DNA of 64,000 nt from Lutispora saccharofermentans (GCF_024363565.1 NZ_JAJEKE010000013.1:1-64000), one strand, 5' to 3'. Positions 55,580 to 64,000 are shown, numbered from the stretch's first letter. The notes: generated from the sequence alone by a model not told the origin. Translations and numbers: made by a program.

Positions 55580-56461
55580 CTATTTGACTATTTGCGCTGC
55601 GATCATATCTTCAAACAATACTTTTTCCAAGCTGTCGGCGGAGCTTATGTTTACATAGGCCCCTCCATATTTCTTTGAGGATTCCTTCAAGGCCGATATG
55701 AAGCTGTTCAAGGTCCTTTCATAATTATCTATTACAGAAGGAGTCAAATCCACATCCAGCATTCCATCGGTCTCGCTGTCCTTCAGCCTGATCTGTCCCT
55801 GAAGCTTCGGGTTCAGTTCCTCGGCTGATAAAATGTGCAAGAGGACGATATCCTGCTTGTGATAGAGCAGGTACTTAAGAAAATCCTCCGGCTTATCCTG
55901 AGTAAAAAAGTCTGATATGATCAAGGACAGGCCCCTTCCTCCAAACTTTTTCTGCTTTATGGCTTTCTCCATATCTGCTATGCCTTTAAACTCAATGTTA
56001 TCCAAAAAGGCTGCGCAGCCTTCAAATTGGCCTCTTCCCCCGAATATTCCGGAGCTTCTCAAGCTTCCATTCTGCATAAGATTTATGCACAGCCTGTCCA
56101 TATTGTTTAGTGCCAGGAAGGCTATCGCTCCTGCAAGCTGAACTTCCGCCAGCGATTTCTTGGGCTCGCCGAAATCCATGGACCTGCTGCAGTCTAAAAA
56201 TATATTTACCATGGCTTCTCTTTCTTCCATAAAAAGCTTTACAAAAAGCCTGCCGGATCTTCCGTAAGCGTTCCAGTCCACTCTTCGCAGATCATCGCCA
56301 TAGGCATACTCCCTGTAATCGGAAAACTCTACGGAGCTGCCCTTGGCTTTTGACTTCCTCAATCCTCCGCTTCCCGAAGCCATAAGCTTTTCCATATTCA
56401 GCGATAACCTTTCAAGCCTTTTCAAAAATTCGGAATCAAATGCTCCATACTGCATGGTCAT
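55580..56461 (-). CDS. DUF58 family protein
   Basis: This 293-residue soluble protein has the DUF58 signature: VDWNAYGRSGRL at 61-72 and VKLFMEERE at 74-82. A VWA-like fold follows with a MIDAS-type DCSRSM at 90-95. DUF58 proteins almost always sit next to MoxR ATPases and are thought to be their partners. The start overlaps the MoxR stop by four bases, and the next gene encodes a BatA-like protein 12 bases on, so stoichiometric production is likely. The protein lacks the N-terminal membrane helices many DUF58 proteins have, so it is the short cytoplasmic form. Confidence 0.92.
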   Translation of the reverse strand: MTMQYGAFDSEFLKRLERLSLNMEKLMASGSGGLRKSKAKGSSVEFSDYREYAYGDDLRRVDWNAYGRSGRLFVKLFMEEREAMVNIFLDCSRSMDFGEPKKSLAEVQLAGAIAFLALNNMDRLCINLMQNGSLRSSGIFGGRGQFEGCAAFLDNIEFKGIADMEKAIKQKKFGGRGLSLIISDFFTQDKPEDFLKYLLYHKQDIVLLHILSAEELNPKLQGQIRLKDSETDGMLDVDLTPSVIDNYERTLNSFISALKESSKKYGGAYVNISSADSLEKVLFEDMIAAQIVK

Positions 56462-57447
56462 GCCTGCTCCTCTGCTTTTTTGAGAATTTCTTCTATAAGC
56501 TCATCGATGCTCAGGCCTTCCGCTATACCTTCATAATTCATAAAAACTCTATGCCTGAGAGACGGGCAAGCCACGTATTTTATATCCTCAAAGGATACAT
56601 TGTATCTTCCTTCCAGCAAGGCCCTCACTTTGGCGGAGCTTATGATGGCCTGAGCGGCTCTGGGACTGGCCCCGAACCGTATATATTTTTTAGCCCTGTC
56701 CGGTGAAGCTTCATTGTCCGGATGGGTATACATCACCGCTTTCAAAGCATAATCCATAACGGGCTGAGCCATAGGAATTTCTCTTGTTATCTTCCTGATC
56801 TCGATTATCTTGTCCCCATCTGCCATTTTATTGATATCGATCTCAGAATTGGAGGTAGTGATATCCACTATTCCCTTGAGCTCCGACAGGCTTGGAAATT
56901 TAACCTCTACCTTGAAAAGGAACCTGTCGAGCTGTGCCTCCGGCAAGGGATATGTGCCCTCCATCTCTATGGGGTTTTGTGTGGCCATCACCATAAAGGG
57001 CTTTGGAAGCTCATAGGTGCTCTTAAAAGCGGTTACCGTGCCTTCCTGCATGGCCTCTAAAAGGGCAGACTGGGTTTTGGGCGTTGCCCTGTTTATTTCA
57101 TCGGCTAATACCAGGTTTGAGAAAACGGGGCCTTTATGAAACTCAAAAGAACTATGCCCTTCCTCTCCCTTGACCAGGATATTTGTTCCTATCACATCGG
57201 CCGGCATCAGGTCAGGGGTAAACTGTATCCTGGAAAAGCTGAGATCCAAAACTCTAGCCAGGGTCTTCACCAATTGGGTCTTGCCCAGTCCCGGAGCTCC
57301 TTCCAGAAGTATGTGCCCTCCCGACAGCAGTCCTATGATCACCTGCCTTATCACTTCCTTCTGGCCTATGATAGCTTTCCCTATTTCTTCTTCCATGTTT
57401 GTTACAGCTTCCCAGGCCGCTTTAATATCCTTCTCTTCTATATTCAT
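56458..57447 (-). CDS. MoxR-family AAA+ ATPase
   Basis: MoxR ATPases act as chaperones that insert cofactors or remodel VWA-domain partners. The 329-residue protein has Walker A GAPGLGKT at 50-57, Walker B LVLADEIN with Asp116-Glu117, the sensor-1 MATQNPIE segment near 155 and the arginine-containing FGASPRAAQ block near 264. It is cytoplasmic. The ATG follows GGAGAA. A 163-base gap containing a dispersed repeat separates it from the upstream coiled-coil protein, so a second promoter may lie there. With DUF58 and two VWA proteins downstream it forms the standard MoxR module. Confidence 0.95.
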   Translation of the reverse strand: MNIEEKDIKAAWEAVTNMEEEIGKAIIGQKEVIRQVIIGLLSGGHILLEGAPGLGKTQLVKTLARVLDLSFSRIQFTPDLMPADVIGTNILVKGEEGHSSFEFHKGPVFSNLVLADEINRATPKTQSALLEAMQEGTVTAFKSTYELPKPFMVMATQNPIEMEGTYPLPEAQLDRFLFKVEVKFPSLSELKGIVDITTSNSEIDINKMADGDKIIEIRKITREIPMAQPVMDYALKAVMYTHPDNEASPDRAKKYIRFGASPRAAQAIISSAKVRALLEGRYNVSFEDIKYVACPSLRHRVFMNYEGIAEGLSIDELIEEILKKAEEQA

Positions 57448-57509
57448 AATTCTTATTCTCCTCTATCCGCTGTTATTGAGTGCAGAATGGTCAAGACCAT
57501 TCTCTACTG

Positions 57510-57593
57510 TGTCATCCTGAGCTTCAGCGAAGGATCTTTCCAGCTAAATGACACTTATGTTCAGATTCTTCGAGCTTTGCTCTCAGAATGACA
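57510..57593. repeat. Palindromic dispersed repeat (TCATCCTGAGC...GAAGGATC)
   Basis: gtcatcctgagcttcagcgaaggatc at one end is the imperfect complement of agattcttcgagctttgctctcagaatgac at the other. A second copy is at 29253-29324. Repeats of this type are widespread in bacterial intergenic DNA. It lies inside the operon, before moxR. Confidence 0.65.
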
Positions 57594-57610
57594 ATTTATG
57601 TTAATAACTA

Positions 57611-59179
57611 TCAGTCCTCCAATGAAGAAAAGTAATCCTTGACAATGTCCTGCATGCCTTGAGGTATTTGCCTGCCTTCGATGCTCTGGAAGGCTTTTTC
57701 CTTATACTCCCCTATTACCTGATCATAGGGCTTCATTTCTCCTCTTATTCCCATGCCGTTGTCAACCGTATACTCCTTTGTCTGCCCTTCATTGCCCTTG
57801 CTGCCTTTAAGCTGGGATTTATCCCCTTCGCCGCCGACAAGGCTGGGAGTAAAAACCTTCTCATACTCCCGCACGTCTCCCGGTGAAGGCTGCTTATTGC
57901 CTAGTCCCTGACCTTTGCCTTGCCGGCTTTGGGCTTCGCTGTCTCCGCCTGTGCCGCTGCCTGCACCGGCTCCCGTATTTCCGTTCCCCTGGCCCTGGCC
58001 TTGACCCTGGCCTTGCCCTTGACCCTGGCCCGTACCTTGTCCCTGATTATTCCCGTTGCCTGCAGCATTTGCCTGAGCCGATGAATTTTTGAGAGCCTCC
58101 ATTACCTCTTCCATGGCTCTGTTGAATTCATCATTCTCCATCAACTGGGTTATCTGCTCCTCCAGGCCGCTCAGTTCATCTTGCATATCCCCCAGCTCTC
58201 CCGCTGCCATCTTTTGTGAAAGATCATAGAAAGCTTTAGCAAGCTCAGGATTCTCACTAAGGTTTTTGGCCAGCTCCGAAAGGTTTTGGGACAGCTCTCC
58301 GATTTGCTGGCTGTTAAGGTTTTTCAAGCCTTCCGCTGTCCTTCCCAGATCCTTTTTAAGCTTTGATGCGTCGCCTTTTTTTAAGGTTTCCGCCAGGCTC
58401 TTCGTCGCCTCATTTTTAGAAAATGCTTCTATGATATTATCCAGATCCCTATCTGTATATTTTTGTTTCAGCATATCTATCTTGTTCTCCGTTCTTTGCA
58501 ATGCTTTTTCCGCTTCCCTGGCATCTTTCGCATTTTTAAGCTCCTTCTTGAGCTCGGACAAAGCCTCCATGGCTTCCTTCTTTTGCTCCATAGTGAGCTT
58601 ATTGTTATTCTCAAGCCTCGACAGGACCTTATCTATTTCCTTTTGCTGCTTTACTGCCTCCCTTTTCATATGGTGAAGCTCTGCAGCCCTCTCATCCATA
58701 GGATTAGGTATAAATCCGGATGCCAAAATCATCAACGCCAGAAGGATGGAAATCAAGGAAAGCTTTTTGGGAATCCTCATCTTGATCTCCTTATTGATAT
58801 TCATTTTCCCCAAGTGCTCCAGGGCATCCTCCCGCTGAAGCTTTGCAATATTTGAACTGTCGTTTAAAAGCTCATATGCCGTTAAAGTCCTCTCACATAG
58901 GCCTTTTGAATCCAGCAGCATTGCTGCGGCCCTATTCTTGGGCGTCATAAAAAGCGATATGAGAAGGCCTATGCCGGCCAGGGCCCCCACCAGCACCGCT
59001 CCTTTGGCATAAGCGTCGTAAACAGGCACAAAGCGCGCTAAAATTACCAGCGCCAGGTATAATCCCAAGGCTATAGTCAAGGCTTTTGCCGTAAATTTCA
59101 GCATAAATTCCATATGCATCCTGTCTCTGGCTTTTCTTATATATCTTAAAATATCTCTGTTGGAAGCCTCCACAATCAA
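57611..59179 (-). CDS. Membrane-anchored coiled-coil protein with Gly-Gln repeat
   Basis: This 522-residue protein has three N-terminal transmembrane helices (about 29-48, 58-78, 141-158). A long charged coiled coil follows (about 165-395), rich in Leu/Lys/Glu heptads. Next is a low-complexity Gly/Gln/Asn stretch with eight GQ units (about 400-440). The conserved-looking end PYDQVIGEYKEKAFQSIEGRQIPQGMQDIVKDYF resembles the C-terminus of large membrane proteins that accompany MoxR operons (DUF4175-like). The ATG is used; a shifted frame nearby is not a gene. The role is unknown; the shape suggests a scaffold that reaches from the membrane towards the ATPase or the wall. Confidence 0.8.
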   Translation of the reverse strand: MIVEASNRDILRYIRKARDRMHMEFMLKFTAKALTIALGLYLALVILARFVPVYDAYAKGAVLVGALAGIGLLISLFMTPKNRAAAMLLDSKGLCERTLTAYELLNDSSNIAKLQREDALEHLGKMNINKEIKMRIPKKLSLISILLALMILASGFIPNPMDERAAELHHMKREAVKQQKEIDKVLSRLENNNKLTMEQKKEAMEALSELKKELKNAKDAREAEKALQRTENKIDMLKQKYTDRDLDNIIEAFSKNEATKSLAETLKKGDASKLKKDLGRTAEGLKNLNSQQIGELSQNLSELAKNLSENPELAKAFYDLSQKMAAGELGDMQDELSGLEEQITQLMENDEFNRAMEEVMEALKNSSAQANAAGNGNNQGQGTGQGQGQGQGQGQGQGNGNTGAGAGSGTGGDSEAQSRQGKGQGLGNKQPSPGDVREYEKVFTPSLVGGEGDKSQLKGSKGNEGQTKEYTVDNGMGIRGEMKPYDQVIGEYKEKAFQSIEGRQIPQGMQDIVKDYFSSLED

Positions 59180-59195
59180 TCACATCCTTTTCTTA

Positions 59196-59275
59196 GAGCT
59201 CAGAACTCAGGATTCAGAACTCAGGTTTTTGGGTATTCCCTTTGGGTCGTGTTCTCCGTCCCCCCATTAGCCTAT
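59196..59275. repeat. Composite dispersed repeat within the operon
   Basis: gagctcagaactcaggattcagaactcagg, then tttttgggtattccctttgggtc and gtgttctccgtcc, the reverse complement of the order seen at 46733-46798. It adjoins the tandem octamers that encode the end of the ABC permease. Confidence 0.6.
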
Positions 59276-60178
59276 CTACCCATTTGCCTGTTTGCTTATT
59301 TGCTTATTTGCCCTGTTAATCCTGCCCTTTGTTTTAAATTTGCTTTTCAGAGGATTTATCTTATTGGCCGATAATAACAGCAATGATATAGACAATACAA
59401 TATTAAAAATCAAATTGATCAGCCATGGGCTTACATAGCTGCCTGCACCCTGGCTGCCTATGCTGAATCCCGGGAGGAAGTCCAGGCTGCCCCCTCTGAA
59501 CTGGCTCCACAAAAGAGAAGCAAAGCCCACGATAGGATTGGAATATAAAAGAGGAAAGACCCCCTTATAATCAAAATCTTGTATTGCACTCAGATACATG
59601 AGCGTAAGAAATATAGTGCCGAAGTACAAAAAGGCTATGGTGCCGTATGCCAGAACATTGGCGGCAGTGGTTCTTTTGAAATAGCAGGAGTAAAAGATGC
59701 CTATGCTGCCAAAGGTTATAGCGATTATAATAAAGAATCCAAAGAGCTCCAAAAGCTCCTTGAAGGATATCCCCCCGAATAGAAACACGATGGAAAATAT
59801 GGGAAGGGATGCGACTATCAATAATATTATCTGGCTTATTGATGCAAAAAGCTTCCCTATCACTATAGAAAAAGGCGTCATCCTGGTGCAAAGCAAAAGA
59901 TCCAGGGTCTGCTTTTCCCTCTCCCCTGATATTGCCCCGGTAGTAAGTGCCGGTGCGATAAAGGATATCAAGACGAACTGCATAATGGCAAGCCCGATAT
60001 AGCTTCCCATAGCTAATTCAGAGTCTATTGTAGATCTATAATAATCCTGCCTGGCTATTATCATGACAAAAGAAGCCGTCAAAGCCAGGAATATCAGATA
60101 TACGCCTATCATTCCGGCAGCCCGCCAGCCTCTCATTCGTATCTTCATTTCTTTGTGCAGCACTGGATTTATCTTCAT
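59276..60178 (-). CDS. ABC-2 type permease
   Basis: This 300-residue membrane protein has six predicted spans. The conserved GEREKQTLDLLLCTRMTPFSIVIGKL block (about residues 84-109) is typical of ABC-2/GldF-type permeases, in which this cytoplasmic loop contacts the ATPase. It overlaps the ATPase gene by four bases. The last residues (NKQISKQANG) are encoded by a tandem of GCAAATAA-like octamers that continues past the stop, so the natural C-terminus may have been replaced by repeat DNA. The substrate is unknown. Confidence 0.9.
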   Translation of the reverse strand: MKINPVLHKEMKIRMRGWRAAGMIGVYLIFLALTASFVMIIARQDYYRSTIDSELAMGSYIGLAIMQFVLISFIAPALTTGAISGEREKQTLDLLLCTRMTPFSIVIGKLFASISQIILLIVASLPIFSIVFLFGGISFKELLELFGFFIIIAITFGSIGIFYSCYFKRTTAANVLAYGTIAFLYFGTIFLTLMYLSAIQDFDYKGVFPLLYSNPIVGFASLLWSQFRGGSLDFLPGFSIGSQGAGSYVSPWLINLIFNIVLSISLLLLSANKINPLKSKFKTKGRINRANKQISKQANG

Positions 60179-61104
60179 TGCGCTTCCTCTCCCTTCGTCA
60201 CTCTCATAAACACATCTTCAAGGTTGCCATCCATCTGGGCAAAGCTTATGACAGGGATATCTCTTTTTACCAGTTTCTTAAGAATCATGCTCATATCCTC
60301 ATCATTTCCTTCGAAGCCGGCCTCTATGAAGCCCTCACCTTCTCTGGTGCTTGTGATCAACGGAAACTCGAGAAGCATCCTTTGCGCTTCCGCCGCTTTG
60401 CCGCTCAGCCTGATCTTTATATATTTCTTGCTGTATATTTGCTGCATTATATCCGATACTGTACCGCTTATGACGATCTTGCCCCTATCGATTATGCCTA
60501 TGGAGGTGCAAAGCTCCGAAAGCTCAGGCAGTATGTGAGAGCTTATTACTATGGTCTTGCCCATCTCCCTGAGAGTGCGGAGGATCTCCTTCATCTCAAC
60601 TCTTGCCCTTGGGTCCATACCTGATGCAGGCTCATCCAGAACCAAAAGCCTGGGGTTATGCACCAGGCTTCTGGCAAGGCAGAGCCTCTGCTTCATGCCT
60701 CTGGATAAGCTGTCTACATAGGCATCCCTTTTATCATTGAGATCTACCAGCTCCAGCAGATCGTTGCAAATCTTCTTTCTCTCGCCGACGTTCATACTGT
60801 ATATGGACGCATAAAAATCCAGATATTCGGTTACCTTCAAATCATCATATACACCGAAAAAATCCGGCATATATCCTATTACCTCTTTTGCTTTTCTGCT
60901 GTTCTTTACCACATCTATGTCTTCTACAAAAACGCTTCCGCCGTCTGCCGCCATAAGCCCGCATATTATCTTCATGGTGGTGGTCTTTCCCGCACCGTTA
61001 GGCCCTACAAAGCCGAATATCTCACCCTCAGGCACGCTGAGATTCAGATCATCAACGGCAGTAAACCTTCCGTATTTCTTTACAAGTCCGCTTATCTTCA
61101 ACAT
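60175..61104 (-). CDS. ABC transporter ATP-binding protein
   Basis: This 309-residue ATPase has Walker A GPNGAGKT at 34-41, signature LSRGMKQ at 133-139, Walker B LLVLDEP with Asp157-Glu158 and the SSHILPE switch His. The C-terminal 80 residues form the extra domain found in ATPases of ABC-2 exporters (GldA, drug-export and lantibiotic-immunity type). It overlaps by one base the upstream gene for the 794-residue protein and by four bases the downstream permease gene, so all three are coupled. It would power the permease; the cargo is unknown. Confidence 0.94.
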   Translation of the reverse strand: MLKISGLVKKYGRFTAVDDLNLSVPEGEIFGFVGPNGAGKTTTMKIICGLMAADGGSVFVEDIDVVKNSRKAKEVIGYMPDFFGVYDDLKVTEYLDFYASIYSMNVGERKKICNDLLELVDLNDKRDAYVDSLSRGMKQRLCLARSLVHNPRLLVLDEPASGMDPRARVEMKEILRTLREMGKTIVISSHILPELSELCTSIGIIDRGKIVISGTVSDIMQQIYSKKYIKIRLSGKAAEAQRMLLEFPLITSTREGEGFIEAGFEGNDEDMSMILKKLVKRDIPVISFAQMDGNLEDVFMRVTKGEEAQ

Positions 61105-63488
61105 TACTTCACACTTCCCTTCACTGAAATCTGCGGAAGTCGAAATTCGCTGCCGTTTATTTCAAACATAAACCTGATGGCCTTGCTTTGATCTAAATAT
61201 TTTTCCATACTTGCTCCTTCAATCTCAAAGCTGCTGAAATCTCCAGCCTCCCAATCCTTTATCCCTTCATTCCATATATACTGCTTTATATTTGGTTCCG
61301 GCTTGTCATAGCTTATGCTTATTGCTTTTGGTTCTATATTTTCATCTATTTTGAAAGAAACCTCTAATGTTCCGTTGCCGTAATACATATTGTTATAGGA
61401 ATCATAATTACCATTCATCATGCTCCCTTTTATTACAGGCTGTATATATCCGAAGGGCAGTTCCACTTCTTCTCCGGGCTGCATGACCAGCTTCATATCT
61501 ATTGCCGCCAAAGATTTCTCATAGCTTTTTATATCTTTCCCGTTTATCTTTACCTGGCCGCCTATGGGAGCTTTTGTCCAGCCTATCAGCTTAATGCCTT
61601 CTATCCCGGAAGATATATCAGAAAAGTAATATTCCAGTATATCCCTTTTTTGATTATCTTTTCGGAGCTGAGCAATATCACTATCCGTCAGCTTCTGCCC
61701 TCTGTTTCTTATTTGACGTACATTATATAAGCCCTCCATGAGATCATATTTGTTGCCGTAGTATTTTTCTGCCGCTCCGCTTATCTCCTTCTTCTCGCCG
61801 TTTTTTATGTCGCTGATATGCATATACTGGTAAGAAGATATTATATAGCAGTCCTCCAGGTCGAAGCCCGCTGAATTTTCAACAAACCCGGTAAACCCTG
61901 AATCTGCATAGCTTATTTCGCTCTTTATGCTGCCGGCAATATCCTCAGCATTATCCAGGGCCAGAGTCTTCATGCTCCATACCCCTATGTCATAAAATTC
62001 CACGCTTGCTTTCGGTGCCGCAGTGATCTTTGTTTCAACCTTTTTATCCTCCCAATTTGTATAGGAGCTGTCGGAATAACTCTGTCTCATCAGCGGTCTT
62101 ATCTTGGTCCCTCCTACGCCTTCCGCCTTCAAATCCGTTTTGCTCGGTGTAAATATTCCCCCGAAGGATCTTGAGGTTAATTTCCCTGCGCTGTCACCGT
62201 ATATGACAGATATTTTATTGAATATAGGTCCGGTAAGCCTGGTACCGAAGCCCACAAAGTATATGAAAACTGTGAATACTACAGACAATGCGGGTACTAC
62301 TGCCCACATCAGCTCTCTCTTGTCCTTCTTTTTCAATGCAATATAGCTCACGGGAGCAGCGAGTAAAATATATACTGCAAATAATATGATGATTGTCTTA
62401 TATCCGGGAAGCGGAAGCTCCGGGATGTTCCTCAGAGCTCTGTCAATCCTGTATTCGTAGCCTCGATCCATGGCCATATACTTTTCAAAGTATTCTCCTG
62501 AATAAACCGCCGGGGCTGCCCTCTGAAGCAGGGCTTCCATAAAGTACCTGTTGAGCTTCCAGGAGGATATGGGCTCAAGGCCCATATCAAAGGATAATAA
62601 AAGTATTCTCCCTTTGCCTTTGTCGATCTGCTGCGCTATATTTATTCCATTCTCGGAGATCAGGGCTTCTCCGCCCTTCGCCTTTATATCCAGCACCTCA
62701 ATGGTTTCTGCAAAGCCGTCTCCTGCTAATGCGCCCAACCCCGCTGCAGATAGCTTGATCAAGCTTCCCCTTTCCCCGGTCATAAAATCATCCTTGAAAA
62801 CCGATAGAGTCTTCCCTCCGTTAGGACCCGTCCCCAAGATCAAAATTCCGCCCTGGTTTACCCACCTTTTTAAGGTTTTATATTGCTCCTCATCCAACTT
62901 TGAAGTATCATAATCATTTATTATTATCGCGTTAAAGCCGTTCAGCACTTCAAGATCCACAGGAAAGGATTCCTCATTCAAGTCAGCCATTTTCATGCTG
63001 TTGCTTCCTTGAAGGTTTTTAAAGGTAAAGCCGTTCATATAGCCCAAATTTCCAGGGTTATCGCTTATCACCCCTGCAAGCATTACATTTTCTGCTATGC
63101 CCATGTCTATTCTCATATAGTGCTCATGCAGAATCTTTTTCCCTTCTACTATCCTCAGCTTTGTAGTAAGCAAGGACGCAGGTATGGGTATATTCATGGT
63201 ATATTTTTTTACAGTATTTTGGGGGTGATTTATATTTATAGAGTAAATATTGACCGTCTCTACACCCATAGGGCCTGCCGAGCTGGGAATCTCGATTTGA
63301 ATCTCCCCGTCAATATCCTTTTTATTATTTTCCACCGTTATGGTTACAGGAGTCGTAAAGCCTGTCCTGTAAACTTTATTGAACCCTATTTCCGTACTGA
63401 CCTTAATACTTCCGTCATCTCCATATATAGGCATTATGCTTGTGAGCATCAATATTCCCATCAATAAAACCGCAATAATCTTCTTCAT
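61104..63488 (-). CDS. Large surface-exposed membrane protein, unknown function
   Basis: This 794-residue protein begins with a signal peptide (residues 1-23). An Ig-like beta domain follows (about 30-110, TGFTTPVTITVENNKKDIDG) and then an amidotransferase-like region (about 136-325; FNAIIINDYDTSKL and WVNQGGILILGTGPNG). Two membrane helices (about 363-384 and 393-413) and a second large beta-rich region of about 370 residues complete it. No catalytic triad is visible. I start at the third of three consecutive ATGs, six bases after GGAGGT; the first at 63494 is possible. It is the first gene of the operon, coupled to the ABC ATPase. Confidence 0.8.
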   Translation of the reverse strand: MKKIIAVLLMGILMLTSIMPIYGDDGSIKVSTEIGFNKVYRTGFTTPVTITVENNKKDIDGEIQIEIPSSAGPMGVETVNIYSININHPQNTVKKYTMNIPIPASLLTTKLRIVEGKKILHEHYMRIDMGIAENVMLAGVISDNPGNLGYMNGFTFKNLQGSNSMKMADLNEESFPVDLEVLNGFNAIIINDYDTSKLDEEQYKTLKRWVNQGGILILGTGPNGGKTLSVFKDDFMTGERGSLIKLSAAGLGALAGDGFAETIEVLDIKAKGGEALISENGINIAQQIDKGKGRILLLSFDMGLEPISSWKLNRYFMEALLQRAAPAVYSGEYFEKYMAMDRGYEYRIDRALRNIPELPLPGYKTIIILFAVYILLAAPVSYIALKKKDKRELMWAVVPALSVVFTVFIYFVGFGTRLTGPIFNKISVIYGDSAGKLTSRSFGGIFTPSKTDLKAEGVGGTKIRPLMRQSYSDSSYTNWEDKKVETKITAAPKASVEFYDIGVWSMKTLALDNAEDIAGSIKSEISYADSGFTGFVENSAGFDLEDCYIISSYQYMHISDIKNGEKKEISGAAEKYYGNKYDLMEGLYNVRQIRNRGQKLTDSDIAQLRKDNQKRDILEYYFSDISSGIEGIKLIGWTKAPIGGQVKINGKDIKSYEKSLAAIDMKLVMQPGEEVELPFGYIQPVIKGSMMNGNYDSYNNMYYGNGTLEVSFKIDENIEPKAISISYDKPEPNIKQYIWNEGIKDWEAGDFSSFEIEGASMEKYLDQSKAIRFMFEINGSEFRLPQISVKGSVK

Positions 63489-63914
63489 CATCATACCTCC
63501 AAAATTTAAGTCCCGAATGCATCATTAATTAAGACGCAACACTATCTAAAAAGTTACAAGTTTACATATATTAATCGGTTGTGGTAGCTGATAACAAGTA
63601 TAAAGCTTCAAGGCTAAGACTTTGTAAGCTTGTATAGGGCTGCGTCAAAACTCGCATGCAGCGTTTGTCATTACTGTTAAAATTCAAGTGAGTTATGAGA
63701 GCTTTAGATTTAACAACATATAGGCTCAAACAGTTGACGCAGCTTTTCCTATACTTCGCTAACAAACTCTAAGCCTCTTCACAAAATACTCTTTTATCAG
63801 CTACCACAATGAGTTATATTAATACTATTGTACAATACTTTCGGGCAATGTAATATTATTAATATCAAGTCACGAGCTTTGAGTTCTGAATTTTAAGGAG
63901 GATAAAATAAAAAT
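63489..63914. other. Gene-free divergent region with a MITE
   Basis: The region lies between the minus-strand envelope operon and the plus-strand methyltransferase gene. It contains the foldback MITE copy 2 (63579-63809) and a degenerate gagctttgagttctgaa repeat at 63872-63888. The 64-codon frame inside the MITE is not a gene. Promoters for both directions must lie here, but I could not place them. Confidence 0.5.
63579..63809. mobile_element. Foldback MITE, copy 2
   Basis: A 231-base element with perfect 16-base ends TTGTGGTAGCTGATAA. It matches copy 1 (34153-34384) in inverted orientation through most of its length, for example gtaagcttgtatagggctgcgtcaaaactcgc and its opposite arm gttagcgaagtataggaaaagctgcgtcaactg. 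No target duplication is obvious at its flanks. Confidence 0.75.
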
Positions 63915-64000
63915 ATGATAAAGCTTCAGCTGCAAAAGGGAAAAGATAAAAGGGTCGTTGAAGGCCATCCATGGGTATATGACAATGAAATCGATAAGGT
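63915..64000 (+). CDS. Class I rRNA methyltransferase, RlmI-like, partial
   Basis: Only the first 28 codons are in the window. They read MIKLQLQKGKDKRVVEGHPWVYDNEIDKV, the typical N-terminal PUA-domain start of the RlmI/YccW family of SAM-dependent 23S rRNA cytosine methyltransferases (the HPWVY motif at residues 18-22 is diagnostic). AAGGAGG lies upstream, with a rather long spacer of about 13 bases. The gene continues beyond the right edge, so the catalytic domain cannot be checked. Confidence 0.75.
   Translation, partial: MIKLQLQKGKDKRVVEGHPWVYDNEIDK

Noticed and set aside
57960..58050. Mobile or simple-sequence insertion in the coiled-coil gene
   Set aside because: The GQ-encoding repeat is in frame and lies between two intact parts of the protein, so it is a flexible low-complexity linker rather than an insertion.
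63571..63765. 64-codon minus-strand frame near the right end
   Set aside because: It lies inside the foldback MITE and follows its inverted arms; there is no ribosome site.

Overview
The window is a low-GC, Gram-positive, endospore-forming anaerobe of the class Clostridia; I cannot name the genus. The evidence is a dense set of sporulation genes (spoIIE, spoVT, spoVB, spoVG, yabP, yabQ), TTG/GTG starts with strong AGGAGG ribosome sites, formate-tetrahydrofolate ligase of the Wood-Ljungdahl branch, and a B12- and biotin-dependent methylmalonyl-CoA pathway ending in a sodium-pumping decarboxylase. Nearly everything from 2 to 63.5 kb is on the minus strand.

Read in the direction of transcription (high to low coordinates), 48.5 to 2 kb follows the classical Bacillus subtilis chromosome order: purR, spoVG, glmU, prs, pth, mfd, a PrsA-like foldase, spoVT, spoVB, yabN/mazG, HU, rqcP (yabO), yabP, yabQ, divIC, yabR, [ppx, five tRNA genes, a peroxiredoxin, a DUF1657 protein], spoIIE, yabS, yabT, tilS, hpt, ftsH, then coaX, dusB, two lineage genes, greA and lysS. 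Promoter-like sites fit the known sporulation programme: a SigH-like site before spoVG, a SigG-like site before spoVT, a SigE-like site before yabP, and before spoIIE a -35/-10 pair with a 21-bp spacer.

Between ftsH and coaX lies an accessory metabolic block (19-9 kb): fhs, an amidase, then mcmA1-mcmA2-meaB-mce-mmdA-mmdD-mmdC-mmdB and birA. Together these isomerise succinyl-CoA to methylmalonyl-CoA, epimerise it, and decarboxylate it to propionyl-CoA while exporting Na+; BirA would attach biotin to MmdC. An ECF S component next to coaX probably feeds pantothenate to it.

The right end (63.5-51 kb) is an eight-gene envelope operon: a 794-aa surface protein, an ABC ATPase and permease, a coiled-coil membrane protein, a MoxR ATPase, a DUF58 protein and two large VWA membrane proteins. 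Three of these proteins share a beta-rich plus amidotransferase-like extracytoplasmic module. This is the best candidate here for an uncharacterised system. A short QueG-like iron-sulfur protein follows it. murC (+) and the start of an rlmI-like methyltransferase (+) are the other plus-strand genes, with a metallophosphoesterase and an unknown gene at the left end.

Intergenic DNA is rich in dispersed repeats: a two-copy element with three hairpins and a compensatory base change, a foldback MITE in two copies, another palindromic element, and several composite short repeats. The yabN gene lacks any ATG/GTG/TTG start for its conserved N-terminus and appears to start at AUA.
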